Assembly (NCBI GenBank): GCA_025765595.1
Contig: JAIVFH010000061.1
Coordinates: 62,001 to 126,000 of the forward strand
Reading direction: 5' to 3'
Source of the DNA: Obelidium mucronatum
Taxonomy: Eukaryota > Chytridiomycota > Chytridiomycetes > Chytridiales > Chytriomycetaceae
DNA: 64,000 nt
Of this stretch, positions 55,039-64,000 are shown one piece after another. Each line of letters starts with the position of its first letter. Positions within the stretch are counted from its first letter, which is position 1. The position numbers were made by a program, and so were the translations under genes. The notes below the pieces were generated by a model. The model was not told where the DNA came from, did not search any database, and worked only from the letters and a program-made list of their open reading frames with translations.

Positions 55039-55322
55039 GAAAAGATTTCAGCTCAAATCAAATCAGATACTTCAAGAAATATGATCGAGGGATATGGCAA
55101 TCCCTTTGTTCACCATATCCACACGCCAAAAAAAACTTGTGCAAACAAAAAAAACACACAGGATTCACTCAGATAAAATCTCAAAAAATCAATCAATCTT
55201 CATATCATTTATTTCGCTTTACAATAGCGCAAAACACAAAGAAAAACGAAAGCTTATCATTTTTCAAGCTTCATATAAAAAAAAACCACCACCTCCACCA
55301 TGCACCTCCTCACAACCACTTT
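55039..55322. other. intergenic region, no gene seen
   Basis: About 280 bp, A/C-rich, between the member E start and the HID1 stop. It should contain the member E promoter and the HID1 3' end. No coding frame was credible. Confidence 0.4.
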
Positions 55323-57691
55323 TCAAACCTCAGTCACCTTAACACTAAACAACTCCACCTCAGTCCCAGTCCAAATCGACGGACACAACTTTCCCACCTC
55401 CGCCCCACCCACCGGATTCGCACATTTAATGTACACATTTCCCCACATGTAACTCGTAAACCACACGCGAACAGCCTCCGTATAGGAAAACTTGCGCGTG
55501 AAAATCGGCTGCGGTAGAGGTAAAAGTCCGACAGTGGTTCCCGAGGCAAGGTATTCAATCGCCTTCTTGTCGTCGTTGAAGCCCTTGTCGACACAGAATG
55601 CTTCAATGGCGGGACCTAGGGAGTCTACGAGGGTGATCAATACGCTTAAACGGATGTGGCCTTTCCAGTAGTTGAACTAAAAAAAATTCCACAAAAACCG
55701 AGTCAGTTGAAAAAACATTCACAGAAATAAAATAATAAAATAAAGAATCACTCACCCATTCTTCAGTTGGCTGGAATTTCCCGGTCGTTTGGGCAGAAGG
55801 CGCTGGGGCAGCAACCGATCCGTTTGTCGCTGGTGCCGCTGCTGCAGCCGCTTCGGTCTCCAGTTTCTTTGCCTTGGCTTCACGCACCTTGCTCAACTCA
55901 TTGAATGCATTTTCAAACGTCAAATCGTTCAAGGCATGGATTCTGTCCCTGTTCCTAACAAGCGCGTACACCAATTGCGAGTTTCCTGCAAGAAAAAAAA
56001 ACCCCAAAAAAAGATTCTTTAAAATAAGGAACATTTCCTTTGACAAACCAAAAAAAAAAACAGCCGCATCACCTGCAATCTGATACTGCGCCACATTATT
56101 AAAGAAATCCAAAAGGTAAAACACCATCTTATGGTTCCCTTCACTGCTCACAAGGAAAGCAGGGTTTGTAAAGACTTGGAACAGACTCAACAACTTGTTC
56201 CCAGTGACAACGCACAGCGACTTCAAGTATGGGGATAAGTTCGACAGTGTCATGAGCAAGGTTTCGTGTAATGTTGCGACGGGTGTTTTGGATGTTGATG
56301 TGATGATGTAGTGGATTCCCTGTTTTTGTAATTAGAAAAAAAAAACCCCGGTGCCACGATTAGCTACACGACGATGGGGTATGGGGAAGCAAAACGTACC
56401 AAAACAAGGAAATCAGCCCAAGTGCCAGTAAAAATGGGCAATTGAGAAGACACCACGGAAATGCCAGAGTTGATGAAGGGCGCGTTCAACTGAATCGCGT
56501 AGTTTCGCTCTTGTGACAAGAGGTGGAGAATGAAGCAAGCCATTCTGACAAGGCCAATATCATCTATAGCGTACGTAACAAAAAAAAACCAAAACGATTA
56601 GAAGATATTTTTTCCTTTTGGGATTCTTTGCAGATAACAAACGCACTTGGATTTTCCTTGGACTCAATGATAAAGTAAACAAGGGCGGCTGTAAACTGCA
56701 AAACCTTTTCAGAGTCACGAACAAGACCCGCAAAGTTCTGCACAAAAAAGAGACGAAAAAACGGCCGGTTAGAAGACAGCAGTCATAACAATATATAGCC
56801 AACAAAGCAAACGTACAGCGTTCAATTCGTACAACTTCCAAAACAGCATAATGACTTCAACGTGGACATTTACACGCTTGTTAGCACCCGGCAATAAGGT
56901 TCCAGCAGTCTTTTTTTTAAAAAAAAAATGGGTTGAAAACAAAAAACACAAAAAAAAATCCCAAAATAACAAATACCTCCAATGGGTTCTTGAGCATGCG
57001 AACAATCCCATTCCATAGCAATTCCAAATCGTCCTTTTTGGAAATCTTGGAGAGAAAGTAACGGAAGTCATTGTGTCCCCAAGCAGACTGTTATGAAACA
57101 GGGGTTAAAAATAAAAGAACAATTTCGTTGAAGTCAAAAAAAAACCACAAGGCTAAACCTTGTCAATGACGACTTTTGGCGCAACAGCAGCTTCCTCGGG
57201 AGCTTCTTCCACGGCAGCAGATGTCTCTTGTTCCTTATTTTCAGCTGCTTCAGCAACACTGGGTGGTTTGGGCCCAGACTCAGCTTCTGCAAGACTCTCC
57301 TTATCTTCCTCCTTTTCCTTCTTTTTTTCCTTCTTGTCCTTCTTTTCCTTCTTATCCTCCTTGCTGCTGCTCTTTTTCTTTTTGCCACCGTTTTCTTCAA
57401 GCACGACTACTCCATTCTCCTTGGCCTCCTTTTCCCTCTTTTTTCTTTCCTTTCTCTCGCGTCTGCGTCTGCGTTCTTCTTCTTCCGAAGAGAGGTCTGA
57501 TTCTTCATCGTCTTCCACTTCAACAAATGCTTTCTTTGATGATTTTTTTGGTGGTCGTGACGATGCTTTTGCGGGGGTAGTAGCAACGGCGGCGGCGGCG
57601 GCAGCAGGTGTCTCTGCGACAGCATCGATAGACTCATTTGTTGTTTGCACGGATTCAATAGCTTCATCAACAACTTTAACCGGTTTCTCCT

Positions 57692-57739
<48 letters not shown>

Positions 57740-58832
57740 TGATGGCGTGGATTTTAGTGTATTTTTTGGAATACCTCTCATACATGAATATACTGCCACT
57801 CACAACAATCCGACGAACCGTCCCATCCTCCAACCTCAATTCCTTCAACGGAACAACAGCCCCAAGATCCGTCAACGCAACAAGCGTCTCAAGACTCAAT
57901 ATGACAAGCTGTTCAACAACGGCATCTCCAGACGACACGACATGCGTGTAGGGAACAAGACCCCATCCAACAGGGTCATAGACAAGAGCCGTGTTCAAGA
58001 GAGAAACCATGATTCCTTGGACGAGGTGGGATGGTAAACCGCCGCGACAGATCACGAGTGCGAATTTGGATGGGGTTTTTGAGGCGAGGGCGGGTGGTTG
58101 GTACATTGCGCCTGAGAGGAGAGTGAGGAATAAACGAAGTGTGTCGATACGTGCTTTTGTGGTTGCGGTGGTTTGTGGGGGGTGTTCTATTCGGGAGAGC
58201 GATTCCGCGTTCCCAAATGTTGGTGAATGCATCTGCTGTGAGAGTGAATCCACGCTTAAAGAGTAGATCTGCTGCTGAAGTAGCCAAACGAAGTCCCAAG
58301 TTGTTTTCTCCTTTAAAAAAAACATGATGGATGAGCGATCTTGATTTTTTAAAAAAACATAGGGGGCGTTCTTTTGACACCATTCCAAAAAAAAAACAAC
58401 ATTATATTACCCCAAAACAGGACTTGTTCCAACTCTTTACTTTCAAAGACAAATGGAAGCAAACGAGTCAGCATTCTGACTGCATTTGCCAGTTTTGCGA
58501 CTGGTTCTTTGCCGTCTTCATTCTCGATAACAAGCACACACGTTTCAACAAGAAGCACAAAGTTGGATTGCTGCTCGTCCCGCATCTGCCTCACATCGCT
58601 TGGGGGAACAAAGTTGAAGATGTCTTCGGCAGACTCGGCCAGGCCCAGCAGGGCGTGGATGAAGGCCGCATCGATTGTTGTGTTCTGAGTGCGCAGAGCA
58701 GCGTTGTTGGCAAAGAGAGAGAGAGAAAGAGAAAGAGAGGGCAGACTGAGCCGCACTTACTTCTTCGATCAGGCCAGTTGTCAGTGCGTGGACGCCTTTC
58801 CGGAAAGAGACTTTGGACTCTGTTGCGCCCAT
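55323..58832 (-). CDS. HID1: Hid1-family trafficking protein
   Basis: Hid1 proteins act at the trans-Golgi in dense-core or secretory vesicle sorting. The start MGATESKVSFRKGVHALTTG matches the family and has Gly2 suitable for N-myristoylation. Next come AEDIFNFVPPSDVRQMRDEQ, MLTRLLPFVFESKE, MYQPPALASKTPSKFALVIC, SLLNTALVYDPVGWGLVPYT and HNDFRYFLSKISKKDDLELL. Later blocks are NLSPYLKSLCVVTGNKLLSL, MVFYLLDFFNNVAQYQ, NSQLVYALVRNRDRIHALND, GTTVGLLPLPQPIFTRKF and WFTSYMWGNVYIKCANP. A Lys/Glu-rich, coiled-coil-like insert of about 170 residues (57160-57690) occupies a loop that is shorter in animal Hid1. The poly-T at about 57692-57738 is intronic. Many introns. Confidence 0.92.
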
Positions 58833-58879
58833 TTCCTCTTTATTTTTATTTATTGACGAAACAAAACAATAATCCGGTT

Positions 58880-60142
58880 TGCCGACTTTGAGCACAACAC
58901 GACGCTCTTCCACGGTTCGATTTCGGCGGTTCTCTTCTTCGGCGGCTCCGTCGCCGTGGAAGACGTGGAAGCGCGCGTTGGGCGCGTCGTGGCGGCGAAC
59001 GCGTGGCTGGCGGGGCGCCTCGTGCGCGACGGGACGGCGCTGGCGCTGAAGACAGAAAACGGAAAACAAAAAGAAAAAGTAATCGTCGCGCGCCACGCGT
59101 GGGGCTTGACTGCGGCCGCAGACATTGGCGCCGCGACGCGCGCGATCGAGGCGCGGTGGCCGCAGGCGCTGAACCGCCACGTGGACGCCGCTGTCAGAGA
59201 CGGGTGCGTCGCGTGCGCGGACTCGTTTGCTTTTGCAAGTGTGCTCAATCCCGCTGTTGTCGCAGATCGCCGCTCTTCAAAGTCTCTCTCCTCGACAACA
59301 GGCCCATGAACCAATTTGCGCTCGTCGTCTCAATCACCCATCTCATTGCCGATGCCGCTACTTTCTTCAAAGTCGTGAACATGCTTTCCTTTGACGCAGA
59401 GATTGTCACGCTGAATCCATACAGACCCCCTCACTCGGTGTTAAACGGATCAATCATCTCGAAAAAGTATCCACCGAGTTTCAGTGTTCTTCAATCTCCT
59501 TTAGCTCTCTTTGCTGTAGCACTCTCTTTTATTCGAGCAATTCCGCGACTGCTCTTTGGTTCAAAACCAAAATTTATATCAAAGACAATTGATCCACGTT
59601 GGGTTGAAACGGAAAAGCAAAAGCATTTGCAATCAATTGCTTCTTCTATACCTAGCCATCCTGCCGTCCCATACATTAGCACAAACGATTGCATCACTTC
59701 GTGGTTTTTCAAGACAACAAGAAGCAACGTTGGCATGCTTTCAATGAATCTCAGAGGGAAAATGCCTGGAATCTTGCAACATTTTGCAGGCAATTACCTG
59801 ACAGTCCTGTTTTTCAACAAGTCTCAATTTGGTGCTGCTAACGTGCGACAATGCGTGAATTCAACAGTTCAACAACAACAACAACAACAAGATCATCAAT
59901 CGAGATTTACTTTTCCTTGGAGTACTTGCTGGAAAGAAGCCCTTAAAATTGCTTTTGTGAGTTCATGGACCGCTTTTTATGAACGGGATTTGAATTTGGG
60001 TTCAGATGCAGAGTTTTTGGCAATGCATCCATTGACTACACTCCATGAAGCAATGCCCAGAGGTGGAGTGATTGAATTATGTTTGGTTTACAAGGTTCGC
60101 GAAGGAGTTACTGCTGTTTTGGTGGATAATCAGTTTGTTTGA
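58880..60142 (+). CDS. HxxxD acyltransferase (BAHD/condensation-like)
   Basis: The reading begins FADFEHNTTLFHGSISAVLF and continues VAANAWLAGRLVRDGTALAL. After a frame change near 59265 come RPLFKVSLLDNRPMNQFALV and SITHLIADAATFFKVVNML, where HLIAD is the HxxxD catalytic motif. NDCITSWFFKTTRSNVGMLS and LRGKMPGILQHFAGNYLTVL correspond to the second half of a CoA-dependent acyltransferase fold. The usual C-terminal DFGWG is not evident. A Gln run occurs at 59870-59890. No ATG in frame is visible before 58880; a TGA lies about 27 bp upstream. The start is therefore missing, spliced in from an unseen exon, or damaged. Divergent to HID1, with under 50 bp between them. Substrate unknown. Confidence 0.65.
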
Positions 60143-60240
60143 TTGGAAAAAATATTTGAATATAAAAGTTTCTTGGCGACGTATCGTTTCTTGGCGACGC
60201 ATCACATTGACTACAAAAACACGAGTTTATTTCTATTTTT

Positions 60241-60776
60241 TTATTCAGCCCATTCGGCGACTGGAGGTTCACCCGCGTCTTGCAAATCTTTATTCAACTG
60301 ATCCATCGCCTTTCGATACGGAGCCCTCATGGCTGGAGGCAGCTTCATCTTTTCATTGAACCAAAAGCGCGGATCCTTTTTGATTTCCTCCGCCTCGTCA
60401 TGGATTCTGTTCATCTTGTTTCCCCATACTAAATCTGCTTGATACAAGATGATGGTGGTAACGATTGTGGCTGGAATCACAGGGATCGGGACAGCAGGTG
60501 TTTTTTTGGCAAGTGTTCGAAGGAGCCCCACTGATCCCTACATCAGAGTCGTAAATACAGGAAACTGAGTCCTGACATGACTTAAAATAATTCAAGAGTT
60601 GGTTTTACCAGCGTTCCAATCGCACCGACCATCCAAAACACGCGGTCTTTTGTCATTGCAATCTGCATCGCCAGTTGTGTGTCTCTCATGTTTTTGTTCT
60701 GTCGGAGCTCCATTACTTTTGCCATTTGCTGCTTTTCAATGAACGGCTGGGCGATCGAGGAGGCTGTTGCTCCCAT
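60241..60776 (-). CDS. PLGRKT-family small membrane protein
   Basis: Two exons give about 155 residues. MGATASSIAQPFIEKQQMAK starts a helix that continues MRDTQLAMQIAMTKDRVFWM, matching the MRERQMAMQIA block of animal PLGRKT (C9orf46). Two membrane helices follow: VGAIGTLV/GSVGLLRTLA and VPIPVIPATIVTTIILY, then QADLVWGNKMNRIHDEAEEI. In animals the C-terminal Lys binds plasminogen; here the C-terminus is AEWAE without Lys, so that role is not expected. The ancestral function is unclear, and a mitochondrial or inner-membrane location is possible. The intron falls between the two helices. Confidence 0.82.
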
Positions 60777-61074
60777 TTTTCGTTCCTTTTTTTTATTACT
60801 TATCCGTCTCTGATTTTGATTGTGTTGTTTGCTGGTGTTGACAAATCATATTTGCAATTCATTCATCGTGTTCTTGTGATCAAAAACAAAGATATTATTG
60901 ATTGAGAGTTTATAAACGTCAAGTAATTAATATCATCTCGTTTTTATTTATTTATTTATTATTTGTTTTGTCCCAAATATTGATGCTGCTCGACCTTCTC
61001 TCCGACAACAAAAACACAATCTTTCGCGTTCTCTTTCCCAAAGGTCTCTCTCTCTCTCTAAACACGAAAAAAAA
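60777..61074. promoter_or_regulatory. divergent intergenic region
   Basis: About 300 bp separate the PLGRKT start from the armadillo gene start. It contains (TTTA)n near 60945-60960 and a (TC)n tract at 61047-61060 just before the rightward ATG. The TC tract may be a promoter or leader element. Confidence 0.4.
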
Positions 61075-63493
61075 ATGGTAGTCTCTTCTTGACCTGTCAA
61101 AATCATCTTTTCAAAAAAAAACCTCAAAAGGAAATTGCGATACACTTCAGCAACACGAAATCGCATTGATTCTAAACGTCATCAAAAACTCGACCGACTT
61201 TGAAAGCTCGGATCGATGCATGGATGTGTTTATATCGTTCTTGGAAGCCTCCGAAAGTGATGCACACTTGTCGGGGAAAACAAAAAGAAGGGCGTTACGC
61301 GCTGTCATTCAGTATTTTATAAAATGGGCGTCTTTTGAAAGGGAGGAGATTGTCGTTAAATCGGTAAAGACGTTGAAGGAGCTTGGAATCACGGGTTAGG
61401 ATGTTTTGAGATTGTTTCCTCTCAAACTATGTATATTTAAAAATTGAAACGACTGCGCCGAGTTCAGCAAAAGACATACGACCGGAATCAATGCATCAAT
61501 TCATCGAATCTATTCACGCGTGTCTACGTCTTCGAAGTGAAACCACGATTGTTCTTATTCTGAATCTGCTTGGAACTGCTTTAAAATCAGACGCGCATTG
61601 CAAACTCTTTCTCGAAAAATATTCGTTCACGGCGTTATTTGAGATGCTTAAAAGCCGAATTTCTGACTCGATCGCCGTGTTGATTGTCAAACTGTGTACA
61701 AGATATCTTCTACAACAAGGTAAAAAAAAAAAATTGCACCCAATTTTTATTTAGATCTTTGATTTGATTCTATATGCCATGGATATATTCAAAAAAAAAA
61801 AAATGGAAATTTCGATTTTACTCTAGATGCAGGACGACGAGAATTCAGTAAAACCGGTGGAATGAAGCTCCTTGTGCATTTGGTATCTCAGAAAAAAACG
61901 TATTCCGCTGGTGCAGGAGCTTCTTCAGATGACTGATATTGTTACGCTATCAGGTTTTTTATAATTATTATTTTTTTTTTAGTTGTGCAAAAATGTTGAA
62001 ATTTTGTATTAGAATCTGGAATGATAAACTTTTTGGACAGTGGAGGAATGCGCGCGATTGCTTCATTGACAGATCGAACTCATGATATTCCCGTGCTGGA
62101 GTTTTCATTGGCTTTGATGCAATATGCTTTTGATGGTAACCTTTAAAAAAAATCGTTGAACAAGCTCAAAAAAAAAAAAAATCACAGCGGCACAATTGAA
62201 AGGAGTACACAGAGATATTGCAATCGGGTACCTCAAATCTCTGCTTCTCCAAATCGACTTGTTTTCTCCGAAAGACCAACGAGGTGCTTTTGAAACACAC
62301 ATTCAAAAGTTTCTTCGAGCCCTCCAACTGCAGCAGCAACAACAACAGCAACAAGCATCCAAATCAAAACAGGGAGCATCGCAGGAACAGTCTGGCGTCC
62401 ATCCGTCACACCCACCTGCACAGCAACCATCCGTGAAAAAGCATTTCGGTGGCGGTTCAGAAGACATGGGTGTGATTACTATCAAGACTCCAAAGATAGA
62501 TTCCAGGCACGAAGTCAGTATCATTACTCCTCCTTCCGGCGGTCCATATGGATGGCGGAGACGTATCGAAACAATCGACGCCACATGGGACTCCAATTCC
62601 TTCACTGTTGGGGAAGCCAAAGATTGCGCCTCTCACTGAGACTGGGAATACTAAAGACATCAGTACGATTTCAATTTTTTACAATTTGTTTAATATGGTA
62701 TTCAGCTTAATCCTTTTGTTTCAAAAAAAGCAATCACAGTTCCTCAAACTGCAAACAGTAGTAGTAGCCCGGACCCCAAAATAGAAACAGACACTTTAGC
62801 ACCGCTGATTAAAATGCTTACATCTTTTGATGCCGGTGTTCGCGCTGAAGCCGTAGTTCTCGTCCGGAAACTAGCTTCCCGCCGAGAAATCGGTGAAGAC
62901 GTTTGTTTACGTTTGACTGAACATTTGATACCGCTCATGGATGAAGAAGACGACCATGTGCAAGTGAATTGTTGTATTGCCATATTGAGCATGTCTACAG
63001 ATGGTGAATGAATGACTTGAAAAACACTGTTGTTCTTTAACAGAACTCAATTGTTGTATTTATATAGCCAAGAAACGGGCGGTTATGTTTAAGCAAGGCG
63101 TGATTGAAGCGCTCTTGAAGAACCTTTACGATTACAATGTTTCTCTTTTGGAACAAAGTCTGAAGGCATTACGGTGTTATTCTGATGAAGGTACCTTACT
63201 TAACTTAAAAAAAAAAACTCGACTCGCTTTTTTTTTTTACGTAATTGGTAAAAAAAAAAAAACTTGAAAACCGATTAGAACTATATTGCAAGACAATGCT
63301 ATCTTGTAATGGAATACGATTGTTTCGTATGCTTGTCTTTTCCCATCAAACTGGAATCCAGCAAAACGCGAAATACTGCTTTGATCAACTCATGAAGCGT
63401 GGAGGGAAAAATGCTGTTGCAGAGGCAAGCATGATAATGAATGCTGATCCTTGGGAAAGTGTAATGAGGAAATGGGATGCGATGGACCTTTGA
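61075..63493 (+). CDS. armadillo-repeat protein with poly-Gln linker
   Basis: Exon 1 may encode only the ATG; splicing at GTAGTC to an acceptor CTTCAG gives QHEIALILNVIKNSTDFESS. Helical repeats follow, many one per exon: CMDVFISFLEAS, LRAVIQYFIKWASF, FIESIHACLRLRSETTIVLI, LFEMLKSRISDSIAVLIVKL, RREFSKTGGMKLLVHLVSQ, SGMINFLDSGGMRAIASLTD. A Gln-rich disordered linker with HPSHPPAQQPSVKKHFGGGS comes next. The second armadillo block has LIKMLTSFDAGVRAEAVVLV, LIPLMDEEDDHVQVNCCIAI, FKQGVIEALLKNLYDYNVSL, and ends WDAMDL. Spacing fits an ARM scaffold, perhaps an axonemal or trafficking adaptor. I cannot name the orthologue. Confidence 0.72.
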
Positions 63494-63669
63494 CATGCGG
63501 TTGTTTTTTTTTTTTTTTTGAAATATTTATGAGAAAAAAATTACTGCCTTTGCCGCTTTTGCCGCTGGTGATGTGCCGTTTGAGTGCTTTGAAAATTTCT
63601 ATAAAATCTATGTTGCGCCATTTCTGATAAGGCCCGAAAAAAGTTAACCTAAAACCAGCCAATAAGAGT

Positions 63670-64000
63670 ATGTCTATTATTCCAGCGACTTGGGAAGAGC
63701 TTAAAGACAACTCCAAGCTCACATACAAGGACTACAAGATCATCACTGAGCCTGAAGAGCCGAAGGCTTGGAAAGGCAGCTCTATGACTGCCTCCACGGT
63801 TCTCCTGCTATGCCTCGGAGTCCTTCCATTTGGAGTTATTTGCATGATGATTCTGGGTGCTACGAACGCAGGGTTCACATCAGTTTGGGTGAGTCTTCAT
63901 TCACCTTCAGTGTGATCGATTTTGCAATCAAAGAAGATAAAAAAAACCGCTAAACATGCTTTACATCTCAACTGCAGAATGCTGCCGATTGTGCCATCCT
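63670..64000 (+). CDS. partial membrane protein at right edge
   Basis: The start MSIIPATWEELKDNSKLTYK and YKIITEPEEPKAWKGSSMTA precede one clear membrane helix (STVLLLCLGVLPFGVICMMI). The exon ends near FTSVW with donor GTGAGT. An acceptor CTGCAG at about 63976 leads into NAADCAI at the window edge. The rest lies outside, and the family cannot be decided. Confidence 0.6.

Noticed and set aside
57653..57760. Poly-Lys run of about 15 residues in HID1
   Set aside because: The A run lies between a GTATTCC donor and an AAAACAG acceptor, and splicing joins FMYE to EKPVKV. It is an intronic homopolymer.

Overview
The window is nuclear DNA of an intron-rich eukaryote with compact gene spacing. Introns are mostly 50-150 nt with GT...AG ends. 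The gene set points to a zoosporic, chytrid-like fungus: a GPI-anchored chitinase, Vps45, Hid1, an Mrc1/claspin protein, an m-AAA protease, PLGRKT, a PA28/REG proteasome activator and a cyclic-nucleotide-gated channel. That placement is inferred from gene content only; no marker gene was searched.

Layout. 1-5.6 kb: an unidentified partial gene, an unknown 3-exon gene, VPS45 and an unknown coiled-coil gene. 5.7-14.2 kb: four adjacent genes covering histidine-to-glutamate breakdown: urocanase and imidazolonepropionase on the minus strand, formiminoglutamase and histidine ammonia-lyase on the plus strand. The two arms share a divergent promoter of about 80 bp. Introns of the two central genes carry arrays of tiny GC-rich hairpins. 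14.4-29.4 kb: a GH18 chitinase/CAP/mucin fusion, an SMP-30-like propeller, a CNG/HCN-type channel, a head-to-head pair of MFS transporters, a mitochondrial oxoglutarate-carrier-like gene and a PA28 activator. 29.8-35.8 kb: two tandem LRR receptors that end in a seven-helix membrane domain, with a collapsed pseudogene between them. 36-48 kb: Mrc1/claspin, a tandem segmental duplication (F-box-like gene plus kinase tail), a NEK kinase and the m-AAA protease. 48.3-55 kb: three more relatives of the seven-helix domain, with cysteine-rich instead of LRR ectodomains, surrounding an F-box/LRR gene. 55.3-64 kb: HID1, an HxxxD acyltransferase, PLGRKT, an armadillo-repeat gene and a partial membrane protein at the right edge.

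Most likely novel content. (1) A seven-helix receptor family with five members in 25 kb; it shares FN..L, YS..RS..V(V/L)E and P...Q.(I/V)P motifs and is joined to two unrelated ectodomains. (2) Intronic hairpin arrays whose loops are GNA on the sense strand and T(T/A)CG on the other; they have the same sense orientation in three genes lying on both strands. (3) A eukaryotic, intron-containing hut gene cluster.

Caveat: many conserved genes need one or more single-base frame corrections to give full-length proteins. This looks like residual assembly indels rather than mass pseudogenisation. Exon boundaries were read by eye, and gene spans are more reliable than exact splice sites.
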